A program made the position numbers and the translations under genes. Positions 26,847-34,033 of a stretch of 64,000 nt of DNA are shown here, in pieces; position 1 is the stretch's first letter, and every line of letters starts with the position of its first letter. The DNA is from DAOTYX01 sp034434635. GTDB taxonomy: Bacteria > Chloroflexota > Anaerolineae > B4-G1 > DUEL01. The notes under the pieces were generated by a model that saw only the letters and a list, made by a program, of their open reading frames with translations, was not told where the DNA came from and did no database searches. The stretch spans positions 1-64,000 of the forward strand of contig DAOTYX010000079.1 of the NCBI GenBank assembly GCA_034434635.1, in the 5' to 3' direction.

Positions 26847-28328
26847 TCAGGGCGCAACCGCGATGGAAGCCCACCTCTGGGCCATCAGATCCAGGGCGAA
26901 GACATAGTCATAGCCGTCCGGGTAATCAATGACCCGGATCAGCCAGCCGTTCTGGGTGGGCTGCAGCAACAGGCTCACCGCCCACTCCCGGTCGCGCGGC
27001 CAGCCCAACCGGTCGGAGGCCCACAGACCATTCTCACACCAGACCTTGCCGAAGCCACGCACGGGCAACTGGTAGCCGGTCGGCGCGGTCATCGAGGCGC
27101 AGTCGGGGTGCACCGACGGCTGGCTCTCGTCCCACAGGTCGTTGTAGGAACTGAGCCATCTCCCGTTCTGCGTCGGGTAACCGGACTCGCTCCCGAATCC
27201 CAGGGCGTAGATTCTCCGGGTGTCCGACCGCCAGATCATGAAGGCTCCCATCCGGGCGTGCGGGTTGGGATTCTCAGGGTTGGTCTCGAATTTCTGGAAG
27301 GCCCCGTAGACGGAGATGGAGGAAGCGGTGGGACAGCCCGGGTTGACGCCGAAGCCGCTGGCCACGCTCACGACTGGCTCCAGGAAGGGGTCCATGGTGG
27401 TACATTCTCCCGACTCCACCGAGACTTCCTGTCCTTGCGCGTTGTTGTCCTCGTTCGTCTCGGCGATCACGTCATCGGGGTCTATCTTGATGCAGACGAA
27501 GTGATGCCAGACTTCGTTGATGGTGACCAGGTAGTCCACCGGCAGGGATTGTCCGGGGTTCAGGCTCACCGTGGTTTGATAGAGGGTGTTGAACGTCGAG
27601 GGGTAGTAGCAGGTGGTGTGAGGGGTGGGCAGGCGGTTCTCGATCCGCACGGTTACGTTGGACAGGGCGGTAGAGCCGCTGTTGTGCAGCACGGCACGGA
27701 CGTGGAACGGCGTACCTGCGGTGGGGGTGGTCGGGTCGAAGGTGAGGTCGGTGACCCGCAGATCGGGCAAGCCAGCGGGCGGGACGGTCGGCGTGACGGC
27801 GACGACGATCTGGACGTAGACGACCGCGCCGAAGCGGGTGCCATCAGGCCGCTGCAGTTGCCAGTTGCCCTTGTAGGTGCCGGGGGAAGAAGGGGCCGTC
27901 AGGTTGACGCTGACGTCGGTCGTCGCGCCAGGGGCGACGGCTCCCACAGCCACGCCGGTCGGCCCGCCCAATGCGTCGCCGGAAATGAAGACCAGCATCG
28001 TCCCCGCCTCCCAGGCGCAGGTGCCGCTGTTGCGCAACCGCCAGGTCTTGACGAAAGGGGTTCCCGGCGCGAAGGGGGTGTTATCGGGCACGGTCATATC
28101 GGCAACAAAGGCGGCGTTGAAGGCACAGCCGCCAGGACCGTATACATCGGGAGGGGTGGTGCTGGTCGGTTCGGGGGGGGACACCGTTGGCGTGATCCCT
28201 CCCACCTCGGGCGGCATGGTGATGGTGGGCGCAATGGGCGGCGTTTCCGTGGCTGCCGGGCCGCAGGCCAGCGCGGCGGTAACCATCAGGGCCAATCCCA
28301 CCAAGACGACCAGACGGGATTTACGCAT
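26847..28328 (-). CDS. Lipoprotein with NBR1-like Ig domain and CARDB domain
   Basis: 493 residues. The signal peptide ends in a lipobox (TAALAC) with Cys near 22, then a Thr/Pro-rich linker. Residues about 75-170 match the NBR1-type Ig domain: FVKTWRLRNSGTCAWEAG and GTYKGNWQLQRPDG. A CARDB-type domain follows (LPDLRVTDLTFDPTTP, then LSNVTVRIENRL). The rest (about 310-493) is a Trp/Gly-rich module I do not recognise, with DRLGWPRDREWAVS. It is probably anchored on the outer face of the membrane. AGGAGGTGA precedes the ATG. Same strand as the beta-helix gene, 63 bases upstream. Confidence 0.85.
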   Translation of the reverse strand: MRKSRLVVLVGLALMVTAALACGPAATETPPIAPTITMPPEVGGITPTVSPPEPTSTTPPDVYGPGGCAFNAAFVADMTVPDNTPFAPGTPFVKTWRLRNSGTCAWEAGTMLVFISGDALGGPTGVAVGAVAPGATTDVSVNLTAPSSPGTYKGNWQLQRPDGTRFGAVVYVQIVVAVTPTVPPAGLPDLRVTDLTFDPTTPTAGTPFHVRAVLHNSGSTALSNVTVRIENRLPTPHTTCYYPSTFNTLYQTTVSLNPGQSLPVDYLVTINEVWHHFVCIKIDPDDVIAETNEDNNAQGQEVSVESGECTTMDPFLEPVVSVASGFGVNPGCPTASSISVYGAFQKFETNPENPNPHARMGAFMIWRSDTRRIYALGFGSESGYPTQNGRWLSSYNDLWDESQPSVHPDCASMTAPTGYQLPVRGFGKVWCENGLWASDRLGWPRDREWAVSLLLQPTQNGWLIRVIDYPDGYDYVFALDLMAQRWASIAVAP

Positions 28329-28427
28329 CTCTCACCTCCTGACATCCAGTCAAGAGGACACGGCAGCGGCCTGTGTTACCGATTCAGGTGCGAGTGATGT
28401 CGGAAGCGGAAGAGAACGAAGTGAGGG

Positions 28428-29207
28428 TCAGCGTCCCAGGTAGCGCAGGCTGCGCTCCAGGTCCTCGGTGTGCTCCATCTCCAGGCTGACCAGAGGGGGA
28501 GAAGGCAGTTCGCTCAACAACGGCAGGACAGCGCTGTAGTCAACAGCGCCGCCCTCCACGTCCAACGGCAGATGCTCGTCGTAATGCCCGCGATGGTTGT
28601 TGGCGTGAACATGGACGACCCAGTTCCCCAGGCGCTTCAGCCAGTCTGGAAACGGCAGCGAGTTCGAATAGAGGTAAACGTGGCCGATATCCAGACAGGC
28701 GCGGAGGTGGGGGGAGTTGACTTCTTCGAGCACGGCGGCGATGATGTCCGGCTCCGGCTCCCACATGTTCTCCAGGGCGATGATCAACCCCAGGCGGCGG
28801 GCCTCCTCGGTCAGTGCGTCCCAGAAAGCCACCTGTTTGCGCGTCCATTCCGGCAGGTAGGAGGGATGTTGGATGAAGGGGAGATAGTTGGCGTGGAAAA
28901 CGGTGTGGCGAGCGCCCAACTCCGCAGCGACTCGCAGGCTTGCCCGATAGCGCTCCACCGTCAGGGCCGTGATCCGCGAGTCCGCGCTGGCGCTGTTCAT
29001 ATCGTAGAAAGCGCCATGCAGGGCGATCTCTCCGGTAAAGCCGCGCAACGCTTCCCGATGGCTTGCCACAAGGGAGCGCCAGTCGCCATCCAGCAGATCG
29101 GGGTTGTAGCCGTAAACCTGGAGCTCGATGCCCGTCTGATATTGAGAAGCGAGAGCGACATGTCGGGAAATGTCTAACTCTCGCGTGGTGATTGCCAGTC
29201 GGTTCAT
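28428..29207 (-). CDS. Sugar phosphate isomerase/epimerase (AP endonuclease 2-like TIM barrel)
   Basis: 259 residues. HTVFHANYLPF, IIALENMWEPEPD, ACLDIGHVYLYS and VVHVHANNHRG follow the order of metal-ligand strands of xylose-isomerase-like TIM barrels (Glu, Asp-x-x-His, His). The C-terminus has SLEMEHTEDLERSLRYL. The substrate is unknown. The leader is very short: the -10 box at 29225-29230 would place the transcript start about ten bases before the ATG, with no clear ribosome site. Confidence 0.88.
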   Translation of the reverse strand: MNRLAITTRELDISRHVALASQYQTGIELQVYGYNPDLLDGDWRSLVASHREALRGFTGEIALHGAFYDMNSASADSRITALTVERYRASLRVAAELGARHTVFHANYLPFIQHPSYLPEWTRKQVAFWDALTEEARRLGLIIALENMWEPEPDIIAAVLEEVNSPHLRACLDIGHVYLYSNSLPFPDWLKRLGNWVVHVHANNHRGHYDEHLPLDVEGGAVDYSAVLPLLSELPSPPLVSLEMEHTEDLERSLRYLGR

Positions 29208-29224
29208 GTTGGTCTCTGGGAGTC

Positions 29225-29253
29225 ATTGTACACCAACTCTGGTCAATGTGCAA
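29225..29253 (-). promoter_or_regulatory. Probable promoter of the TIM-barrel gene
   Basis: Minus strand: TTGCAC (29253-29248), a 17-base spacer, TACAAT (29230-29225). It lies back to back with the sortase promoter, 7 bases away. Confidence 0.65.
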
Positions 29254-29260
29254 CTTTCGG

Positions 29261-29289
29261 TTGACAGGGGCGCTCTCCCGGTGTAGAAT
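29261..29289 (+). promoter_or_regulatory. Strong promoter of the sortase gene, leaderless arrangement
   Basis: Perfect TTGACA (29261-29266), a 17-base spacer, TAGAAT (29284-29289). The start of transcription falls near 29296-29297, only a few bases before the ATG at 29300. Confidence 0.75.
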
Positions 29290-29299
29290 GGCCCCCGCG

Positions 29300-30274
29300 A
29301 TGAAGGACCGTCGCACGGTTGATGAACTTTCGATAGAGGAACTGGAGGAGATCCTCCGTATCCGCCGGGCGCAGGCGCGGCTGGAACGGCTGCGCCGCCT
29401 GAAGGGGTCAATGCCGGCGACGGACCCGCTGGCCCCGGAGCCGACAGAACCGTCGCCGCCGCCGTTGCCCGACGAGCACCTGCGCTTCCAGGAAGAGGGA
29501 GCGACAGCGGGCTTTCGCGCCCGGGCGGTGGACGAGGAGCCCGAGCCTCGGCCGGCCCGTCCGCGGCGGCCGATCCGCTGGGACTGGCTGCGGGACAAGA
29601 GCCTGCTGATCCTGGAGATCGCGGCGACGGTCGGGTTGCTGATCGCCCTGCTGGCCACGCTGAGCACGTTGAACGAACTGAACCGGCAGGCCCGGCTGGG
29701 ACAACAGGGACAGTTACCTCAGCCCATCGCCAGCCCGACGGCCACCCCGCTCATCCAGGTGGCCATCCTGCCTGGCGGTCACGTCCCGCCGCAGCCGAAC
29801 AGCACCCCCGCGCCGGCGGAGGTCCCGGCTCACCTGCGCGACCTGGTGGCGGCGATCACGCCGTTGCCGGTGCCCACTCCCGGCCCGCAGCAGGCCGTGC
29901 GCATCCGCATCCCGTCCATCGGAGTGGACGCGCCGGTTGTGGAGGGGGATGACTGGGAGAGCCTGCAGCGGGGGGCAGGCCACCACATTGGCTCGGCCAA
30001 CCCGGGCGAGCGCGGCAACTGTGTCATCTCGGCGCATAACGACATCTACGGGGAGATCTTCCGTGACCTGCCGGACGTACAGTTGGGGGACGTGATCGAA
30101 GTCTACACCGCCAGCCAGATGTTCCGTTACATCGTCACTCAGCAGCGGATCATCGTGCCTACTGAGGTGAGCGTGATGTATCCGACCAGCACGCCAGTGC
30201 TGACACTGATCTCCTGCTATCCTTACGGGATTGACTCCCATCGCATCGTCGTTATCGCCGAACTGCAACCTTGA
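29300..30274 (+). CDS. Sortase (class D/E-like) with long N-terminal cytoplasmic region
   Basis: 324 residues. The N-terminus is charged and Pro-rich (about 1-100) and includes a short helical region (VDELSIEELEEILRIRRAQA). One membrane helix (about 105-128, ILEIAATVGLLIALLATL) is followed by a Pro/Thr linker and the sortase domain from about 185. The catalytic residues are seen as His in CVISAHNDIYG, Cys in LTLISCYPYG and Arg in DSHRIVVIAEL. Sortases cleave sorting signals on secreted proteins and join them to the cell surface or to pilins. No LPxTG-type substrate is visible nearby; the YLPL-tailed proteins are an open alternative. The start is fixed by the promoter. Confidence 0.9.
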   Translation: MKDRRTVDELSIEELEEILRIRRAQARLERLRRLKGSMPATDPLAPEPTEPSPPPLPDEHLRFQEEGATAGFRARAVDEEPEPRPARPRRPIRWDWLRDKSLLILEIAATVGLLIALLATLSTLNELNRQARLGQQGQLPQPIASPTATPLIQVAILPGGHVPPQPNSTPAPAEVPAHLRDLVAAITPLPVPTPGPQQAVRIRIPSIGVDAPVVEGDDWESLQRGAGHHIGSANPGERGNCVISAHNDIYGEIFRDLPDVQLGDVIEVYTASQMFRYIVTQQRIIVPTEVSVMYPTSTPVLTLISCYPYGIDSHRIVVIAELQP

Positions 30275-30297
30275 TTCCTTGAACGGAGTAAGAGAGA

Positions 30298-30573
30298 ATG
30301 AGCAAGAAATCACGCCGGAGCCAGCGTCGTTCGCAGGGGCCGCGCCTGACGGCTGCGCAGATGGTGCAGCCGGGCAGCGCCGAGGAGAAAATCAAAAAGG
30401 CCGAACCCGCTCCCGTACGCGCTGCCGCGAGCAGGCCCGACCCGCGAAAGGCTGCCAGTCTACCAGACCTGAGCCAGGAGTACCGCTACGTCGCTGCCGA
30501 TCTGAAGCGCATCGGCATCATCGCCGCCGCTATACTCGTCATCATGATCGTGCTGGCGATTTTCCTGGTCTGA
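30298..30573 (+). CDS. Small single-pass membrane protein, unknown
   Basis: 91 residues: a basic, Arg/Lys/Ser-rich N-terminus (SKKSRRSQRRSQGPR), an Ala/Pro-rich middle and a single C-terminal membrane helix (IIAAAILVIMIVLAIFLV) ending at the C-terminus. GGAGTAAGAGAGA precedes the ATG, 23 bases after the sortase stop, so it is probably co-transcribed with it. It would be tail-anchored with the N-terminus inside. No family recognised. Confidence 0.7.
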   Translation: MSKKSRRSQRRSQGPRLTAAQMVQPGSAEEKIKKAEPAPVRAAASRPDPRKAASLPDLSQEYRYVAADLKRIGIIAAAILVIMIVLAIFLV

Positions 30574-30588
30574 CCGAGAGGAGGACCT

Positions 30589-30822
30589 TCACCATTCGTC
30601 TTCGTCGAGGTCCTCCTCGAACTCCTCCTCCTCAAACTCTTCGTCTTCCCAATCCAGGTCTTCTTCGTCCAGCTCGTCAAAATCCTCTACGTATTCCAGC
30701 TCAAGAGGAGTGAGGCTGACGACCTCCAGAAGCGCACCGCATTCCTCACAATAGATGCGGTCGTAGAGGCCCAGTTCGGGCGGGAGTGAGAGCAACGCAT
30801 TGCATTCCGGGCAACGTGACAT
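30589..30822 (-). CDS. LysW-like zinc-ribbon protein with long acidic tail
   Basis: 77 residues. The N-terminal half matches LysW-type amino-group carriers: CPECNALL, ELGLYDRIYCEECGALLEVVSLTPLELE, with two CxxC pairs forming a zinc ribbon. LysW normally ends in EDWGE, where the C-terminal Glu carries the substrate. Here the tail continues with about 30 residues that are almost all Asp/Glu and ends DEDEW, so the classical carrier Glu is missing. The protein may be a distinct acidic adaptor. The ATG at 30822 has GGAGGAG before it. A strong promoter lies at 30871-30899. No lysine or arginine biosynthesis genes are in the window. Confidence 0.8.
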   Translation of the reverse strand: MSRCPECNALLSLPPELGLYDRIYCEECGALLEVVSLTPLELEYVEDFDELDEEDLDWEDEEFEEEEFEEDLDEDEW

Positions 30823-30870
30823 CTCGCTCCTCCATAGGGAGTAGTTTTGGTAAGCCGCTTTGCGCCCTCT

Positions 30871-30899
30871 AATATAACGCGGTTTTGGCCTGTTGTCAA
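30871..30899 (-). promoter_or_regulatory. Strong promoter of the LysW-like gene
   Basis: Minus strand: perfect TTGACA (30899-30894), 17-base spacer, TATATT (30876-30871). The leader is about 40 bases and includes the ribosome site. Confidence 0.75.
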
Positions 30900-30923
30900 T
30901 GGGGAATCCCGTTCGGGTGTGTC

Positions 30924-30958
30924 CCAGGCAGGACAACAACTCGCAGTTGTCCTCCTGG
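30924..30958. repeat. Hairpin upstream of scpA
   Basis: CCAGG-C-AGGACAAC (30924-30937) pairs with GTTGTCCT-C-CTGG (30946-30958), interrupted by a C/C mismatch, around an eight-base loop. It starts about 70 bases before scpA. It could be a regulatory leader structure or another intergenic palindrome; nothing decides between them. Confidence 0.55.
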
Positions 30959-30993
30959 AGCCCGCAGGGGAGTGACATGCTCGCAGGGAGCCG

Positions 30994-31764
30994 ATGTTTC
31001 TGACCACCCCCACCATCCAATTGCCTGCCTTTGAAGGTCCGCTTGACCTGCTGCTGCTGCTCATCGAGCGCGAGGAACTGGACATCACGGCCATCTCGCT
31101 GGCTCAAGTGGCAGACCAGTACCTGGCGGTCATCGAGCAACTGGGGCGCTGGTGCATCGCCGACCTGAGCGGGTTCCTGGTCATCGGGGCCAAACTGGTA
31201 TGGGTCAAGAGCCAGGTGCTGTTGCCCCGCCCCCCCTCCGACGGAACAACGCCGGAGGAGGACGTGGCCGCCGATCTGATCCACCAGTTGGAGGAGTATC
31301 GCCGTTTCAAGCGCGTGGCGCAGATGCTGGCCCAACGGGACGAGGAGGGCCAGCGGGCTTACCTGCGGCTGAGCCTGGCCCCGCTCCCCCCGCCGCCGTT
31401 CGACCTGAGCGGGGTGACCCTGGCCGATCTGCTGACCGCAGCGCAGGAGGCGCTCAACGCGAAGCCCCCCGCCCCTGCTGCAGTCCTTCCACCGACCCTC
31501 ACCGTGGCCAAACAGATAGAGTACATCAGGCAGCGCCTGAAACAACAGAGACGCGTCCAATTCCTCGAACTGCTGTCCAACGCTGCCAGCCGGGTGGAGG
31601 TCATCGTCACCCTGCTGGCCGTGCTGGAGTTGCTCAAGCGGGACCGGGTGCGGGTGTGGCAGGAGAAGCTCTTTGGCCCCATCGTCATCGAGGAGCGGGA
31701 GGACGCGCCGGAGGCCAGTAACGCCCCAACAGCAGCACCGACACCGCTCCCAGCGTGTCAATGA
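30994..31764 (+). CDS. scpA: Segregation and condensation protein A
   Basis: 256 residues. The kleisin N-terminus is clear: FEGPLDLLLLLIEREELDIT, then DQYLAVIEQL and LVIGAKLVWVKSQVLLP. The C-terminal winged helix holds FLELLSNAASRVEVIVTLLAVLELLKRDRV. ScpA bridges SMC heads in chromosome condensation. ScpB, usually next, is not here. The last 80 bases overlap the 3' end of the vanZ-like gene on the other strand. CGCAGGGAG stands just before the ATG. Confidence 0.93.
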   Translation: MFLTTPTIQLPAFEGPLDLLLLLIEREELDITAISLAQVADQYLAVIEQLGRWCIADLSGFLVIGAKLVWVKSQVLLPRPPSDGTTPEEDVAADLIHQLEEYRRFKRVAQMLAQRDEEGQRAYLRLSLAPLPPPPFDLSGVTLADLLTAAQEALNAKPPAPAAVLPPTLTVAKQIEYIRQRLKQQRRVQFLELLSNAASRVEVIVTLLAVLELLKRDRVRVWQEKLFGPIVIEEREDAPEASNAPTAAPTPLPACQ

Positions 31765-32068
31765 GGACATCCGCCGCGCGCGGCGTGCGCCCCGGCACGA
31801 AGGACTGATGGGCCTCGTCGCTGATGGCGTAGACCACTGCCAGCGCCAGACTGAGCAGCCGCAACCGGTCGGATGGAGCCGCAGGGCCGCGCAGCGCCCG
31901 CAGGTAGAGCCAGGCCAGCACCCCGAAGGCCAACGCATGCGCGCCCTTCTTGAGCAGCAGGTCCAGCCAGGCTTCGGGGGCGCTGGGCAGGTCGGGCTGA
32001 GAGGACAGGAAGAAGATCAGCCCCATCCAGGCCAGCGGCGGACCCCAGCGATTGAGCAGTGACCTCAT
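31685..32068 (-). CDS. VanZ-like membrane protein
   Basis: 127 residues with four membrane segments. MGLIFFLSSQPDL, KKGAHALAFGVLAW and ISDEAHQSFVPGRTPRAADVLIDTLGA are typical of the VanZ family, whose founder gives low-level teicoplanin resistance by an unknown route. The ATG at 32068 overlaps the stop of the glycosyltransferase gene by four bases (ATGA). Its 3' end overlaps scpA by 80 bases tail to tail. Confidence 0.9.
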   Translation of the reverse strand: MRSLLNRWGPPLAWMGLIFFLSSQPDLPSAPEAWLDLLLKKGAHALAFGVLAWLYLRALRGPAAPSDRLRLLSLALAVVYAISDEAHQSFVPGRTPRAADVLIDTLGAVSVLLLGRYWPPARPPAPR

Positions 32069-33267
32069 ACCCCTTGCCGCATGAAATGGCCTGCCGCCTG
32101 ATAGGCCTGCTCGACCGTCTCCACCAGATGGCTCCAGGAACGGCGCAGCCGGATGTCCTGAGCCGCGGCCTGCCCCAGCCTGTCACGCAGTGCGGGGTCT
32201 TCGAGCAAGCGCACCACCGCCGCAGCGAACCCCGCCTCGTCCCCCGGCTCCACCAGCCAGCCGGTCTCGCCGTGGCGGATGGCCTGGCGGATCTCCCCCA
32301 CCCCCTCGGCGACCACCGGCACCCCCGCCGCCAGCAGGTCCAGCAGTTTGACCGGACACTTGGCGCGATTGAGGAGCGTGTCATCGAAGGGATAGAGCGC
32401 CACCGCCGCCCGCGCGAAGGTCTCCGGTAGCCGCTGCGGCTCCACCCACCCCACCAGGTCTATCGCCGCCTCCAGTCCGGCACGACGGGCCTCTTCCAGC
32501 AGCACGGCTTCCTCTCCGAACAGCCCCTGTCCCACCACCCGCAGCCTCACCTGCGGCAGGCGCTCCCGAACCCGGCGCAGGATCTCCACCACACGGCGGG
32601 CGGGGAACTCGAAGAAGCGGGTGTAGAGGAGCAGGTCTTTGGCCTCCCGGTACGGGGTCGGGCCTGTGGCCTTGACCTCTGCGACGCCGTTCGGGACATA
32701 GAAGAGGTGACTTTCGGGGACACCCAACCCAAGGGTCAGGCCGTAGAGGGTCCGGCTGGCGACGGTGATGGCGTCGGCATGGGTCAGCCCCCACCGCTCC
32801 TGCCAGACGAAGAAGCGACGCTGAGGGGCGGAGTAGAGGCGACGGCCGGTCACAGGATGGACGACGTCGTTCCACCCGCCGGCCCCCTCCCAGTCGTCGC
32901 TGTCCACCACCACCGGCGGGCGCCGACCACGCGGGAGGCAGGTCAACAACCAGTGCGCCAGCCCGCTGTAGGCCTTAGGTTTGAAGGCATGCACAACGTC
33001 CGGCTCCAACGCCAGGGCGCGTCGGGCCAGCCGCAGGGCAGTCGCCAGGTGGAAGAAGAGCGGCAGAGGCGGAGGAAGAGGAATGTTCTCGACCGTCACG
33101 CCTTCCTCGTCCCAATGCTGTCCGGCGTCTTCGGGGTTCTGCCAGGGGGGGAGCAGCACGGTGACGGTGTACCCCCGTGCCGACAGCGCACGCGCCATCG
33201 GCAGCGCACGCACGGCCATCGTGCCGCGCGGGCGCAGGCCGAAGGGGCCGATCATCACCACTCGCAT
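32065..33267 (-). CDS. Glycosyltransferase family 4 protein
   Basis: 400 residues with a GT-B fold. The N-terminal domain has GPFGLRPRGTMAVRALPMA and DVVHAFKPKAYSGLAHWL; the C-terminal Rossmann domain has LLLYTRFFEFPARRVVEIL, VALYPFDDTLLNRAKCPVKL and LLAAGVPVVAEGVGEIRQAI, with the Pro-rich/Glu region where EX7E lies in GT4 enzymes. It retains sugar-nucleotide transferase features, acting in the cytoplasm on an unknown acceptor. GGGGAGGAGCGGC precedes the ATG at 33267; upstream in-frame sequence is repeat DNA. Confidence 0.88.
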   Translation of the reverse strand: MRVVMIGPFGLRPRGTMAVRALPMARALSARGYTVTVLLPPWQNPEDAGQHWDEEGVTVENIPLPPPLPLFFHLATALRLARRALALEPDVVHAFKPKAYSGLAHWLLTCLPRGRRPPVVVDSDDWEGAGGWNDVVHPVTGRRLYSAPQRRFFVWQERWGLTHADAITVASRTLYGLTLGLGVPESHLFYVPNGVAEVKATGPTPYREAKDLLLYTRFFEFPARRVVEILRRVRERLPQVRLRVVGQGLFGEEAVLLEEARRAGLEAAIDLVGWVEPQRLPETFARAAVALYPFDDTLLNRAKCPVKLLDLLAAGVPVVAEGVGEIRQAIRHGETGWLVEPGDEAGFAAAVVRLLEDPALRDRLGQAAAQDIRLRRSWSHLVETVEQAYQAAGHFMRQGV

Positions 33268-33374
33268 GCCGCTCCTCCCCAGCCGCACCACCGGGCAACC
33301 TCCCTCCTGGAGCCTGCTCGAACAGCCCCGTAGCCAGCGCACCCCCGTGCGCTGGCGCATCTCTGTGCCTCGGC

Positions 33375-33479
33375 AGGCGGCTTTGGGGTGCCGCCCCACG
33401 GCAATCCGGGCAGGCACATGGGTAAGGGAGACCGTCAAACAACACGATGCTGGGCACGGTCTCTTGACCGCGCCCAGCA
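33375..33479. repeat. Intergenic palindromes between GT4 and rplS
   Basis: Two families meet here. At 33375-33415 is a single unit of the AGGCGGC-GGGTGCCGCCC-CGGGCAGGCA repeat seen at 1-150 and 50044. At 33448-33479 is a hairpin, TGCTGGGCACGGTC, TCTT, GACCGCGCCCAGCA, with one mismatch, of the GGGCGCGGTC family. The remaining bases of this 286-base gap show no gene. Confidence 0.8.
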
Positions 33480-33553
33480 CTGGAAGGCAGTGGGCTGCCG
33501 GGATTGGGAGGCAACCGCACAGGGAACCGTGTAGGGACGCAGTAAACCGCCCC

Positions 33554-33904
33554 CTATGGGCGCTGTTCCTTCATGCGGGCGGCCTTGCCGCGTCGCTCGC
33601 GCAGGAAATACAGCCGGGAACGACGGGCCTTGGCCTGCCGGGTCACTTCCACCTTCTCCAGGCGCGGAGAGTACAGAGGGAACGTCCGCTCGACCCCGAT
33701 GCCGTGGGAGGCGACACGCCGAACGGTGAAGTTGGCCGCCGCGCCGCCTTTGCGCACGCGGATGACCGTGCCCTGAAAAACCTGCACCCGCTCCCGATCC
33801 CCTTCGACAATACGGGCATGCACACGAACGGTATCCCCCGGCCGTATGTGGGGGATGTTGGGATTGGCTTCCAGTTGTCGCTCCAGAGACTCAACCAGGT
33901 TCAT
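33554..33904 (-). CDS. rplS: 50S ribosomal protein L19
   Basis: 116 residues, the normal L19 length. [55 protein letters not shown] and the C-terminal [20 protein letters not shown] are all as expected. L19 lies at the 30S-50S interface. The usual neighbours (rpsP, rimM, trmD) are absent, so it is a single-gene unit with its own promoter at 33949-33976 and a leader of about 40 bases. Confidence 0.98.
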   Translation of the reverse strand: MNLVESLERQLEANPNIPHIRPGDTVRVHARIVEGDRERVQVFQGTVIRVRKGGAAANFTVRRVASHGIGVERTFPLYSPRLEKVEVTRQAKARRSRLYFLRERRGKAARMKEQRP

Positions 33905-33948
33905 CGCACTGTTACCTCGCAGACGGTTGCCCCATGGGGCGAAGGCGG

Positions 33949-33976
33949 ATTATACCACAAACTGGCGAACGGGCAA
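33949..33976 (-). promoter_or_regulatory. Promoter of rplS
   Basis: Minus strand: TTGCCC (33976-33971), 16-base spacer, perfect TATAAT (33954-33949). Confidence 0.7.
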
Positions 33977-33984
33977 CCCGTCTT

Positions 33985-34033
33985 ACGAAGGTAACAGGCA
34001 CCTCGCAGGTGCCCGTCATCTGAGGTCACCTGG
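33985..34033. repeat. AGGTAACAGGCACCTCGCAGGTGCC palindrome
   Basis: GGCACCT, CGC, AGGTGCC forms a short perfect hairpin, flanked by AGGTAAC and AGGTCACCT. It overlaps the stop codon of the LysM gene. Related CAGGTGACAGGCACCT-CAGGTGCC elements lie at 35938-35970 and 43325-43395. Confidence 0.75.

Noticed and set aside
25398..28397. A 999-codon open frame on the plus strand
   Set aside because: It lies antisense to two genes with clear signal peptides and domains. Its composition follows the complement of GC-rich codons and it shows no family motif.
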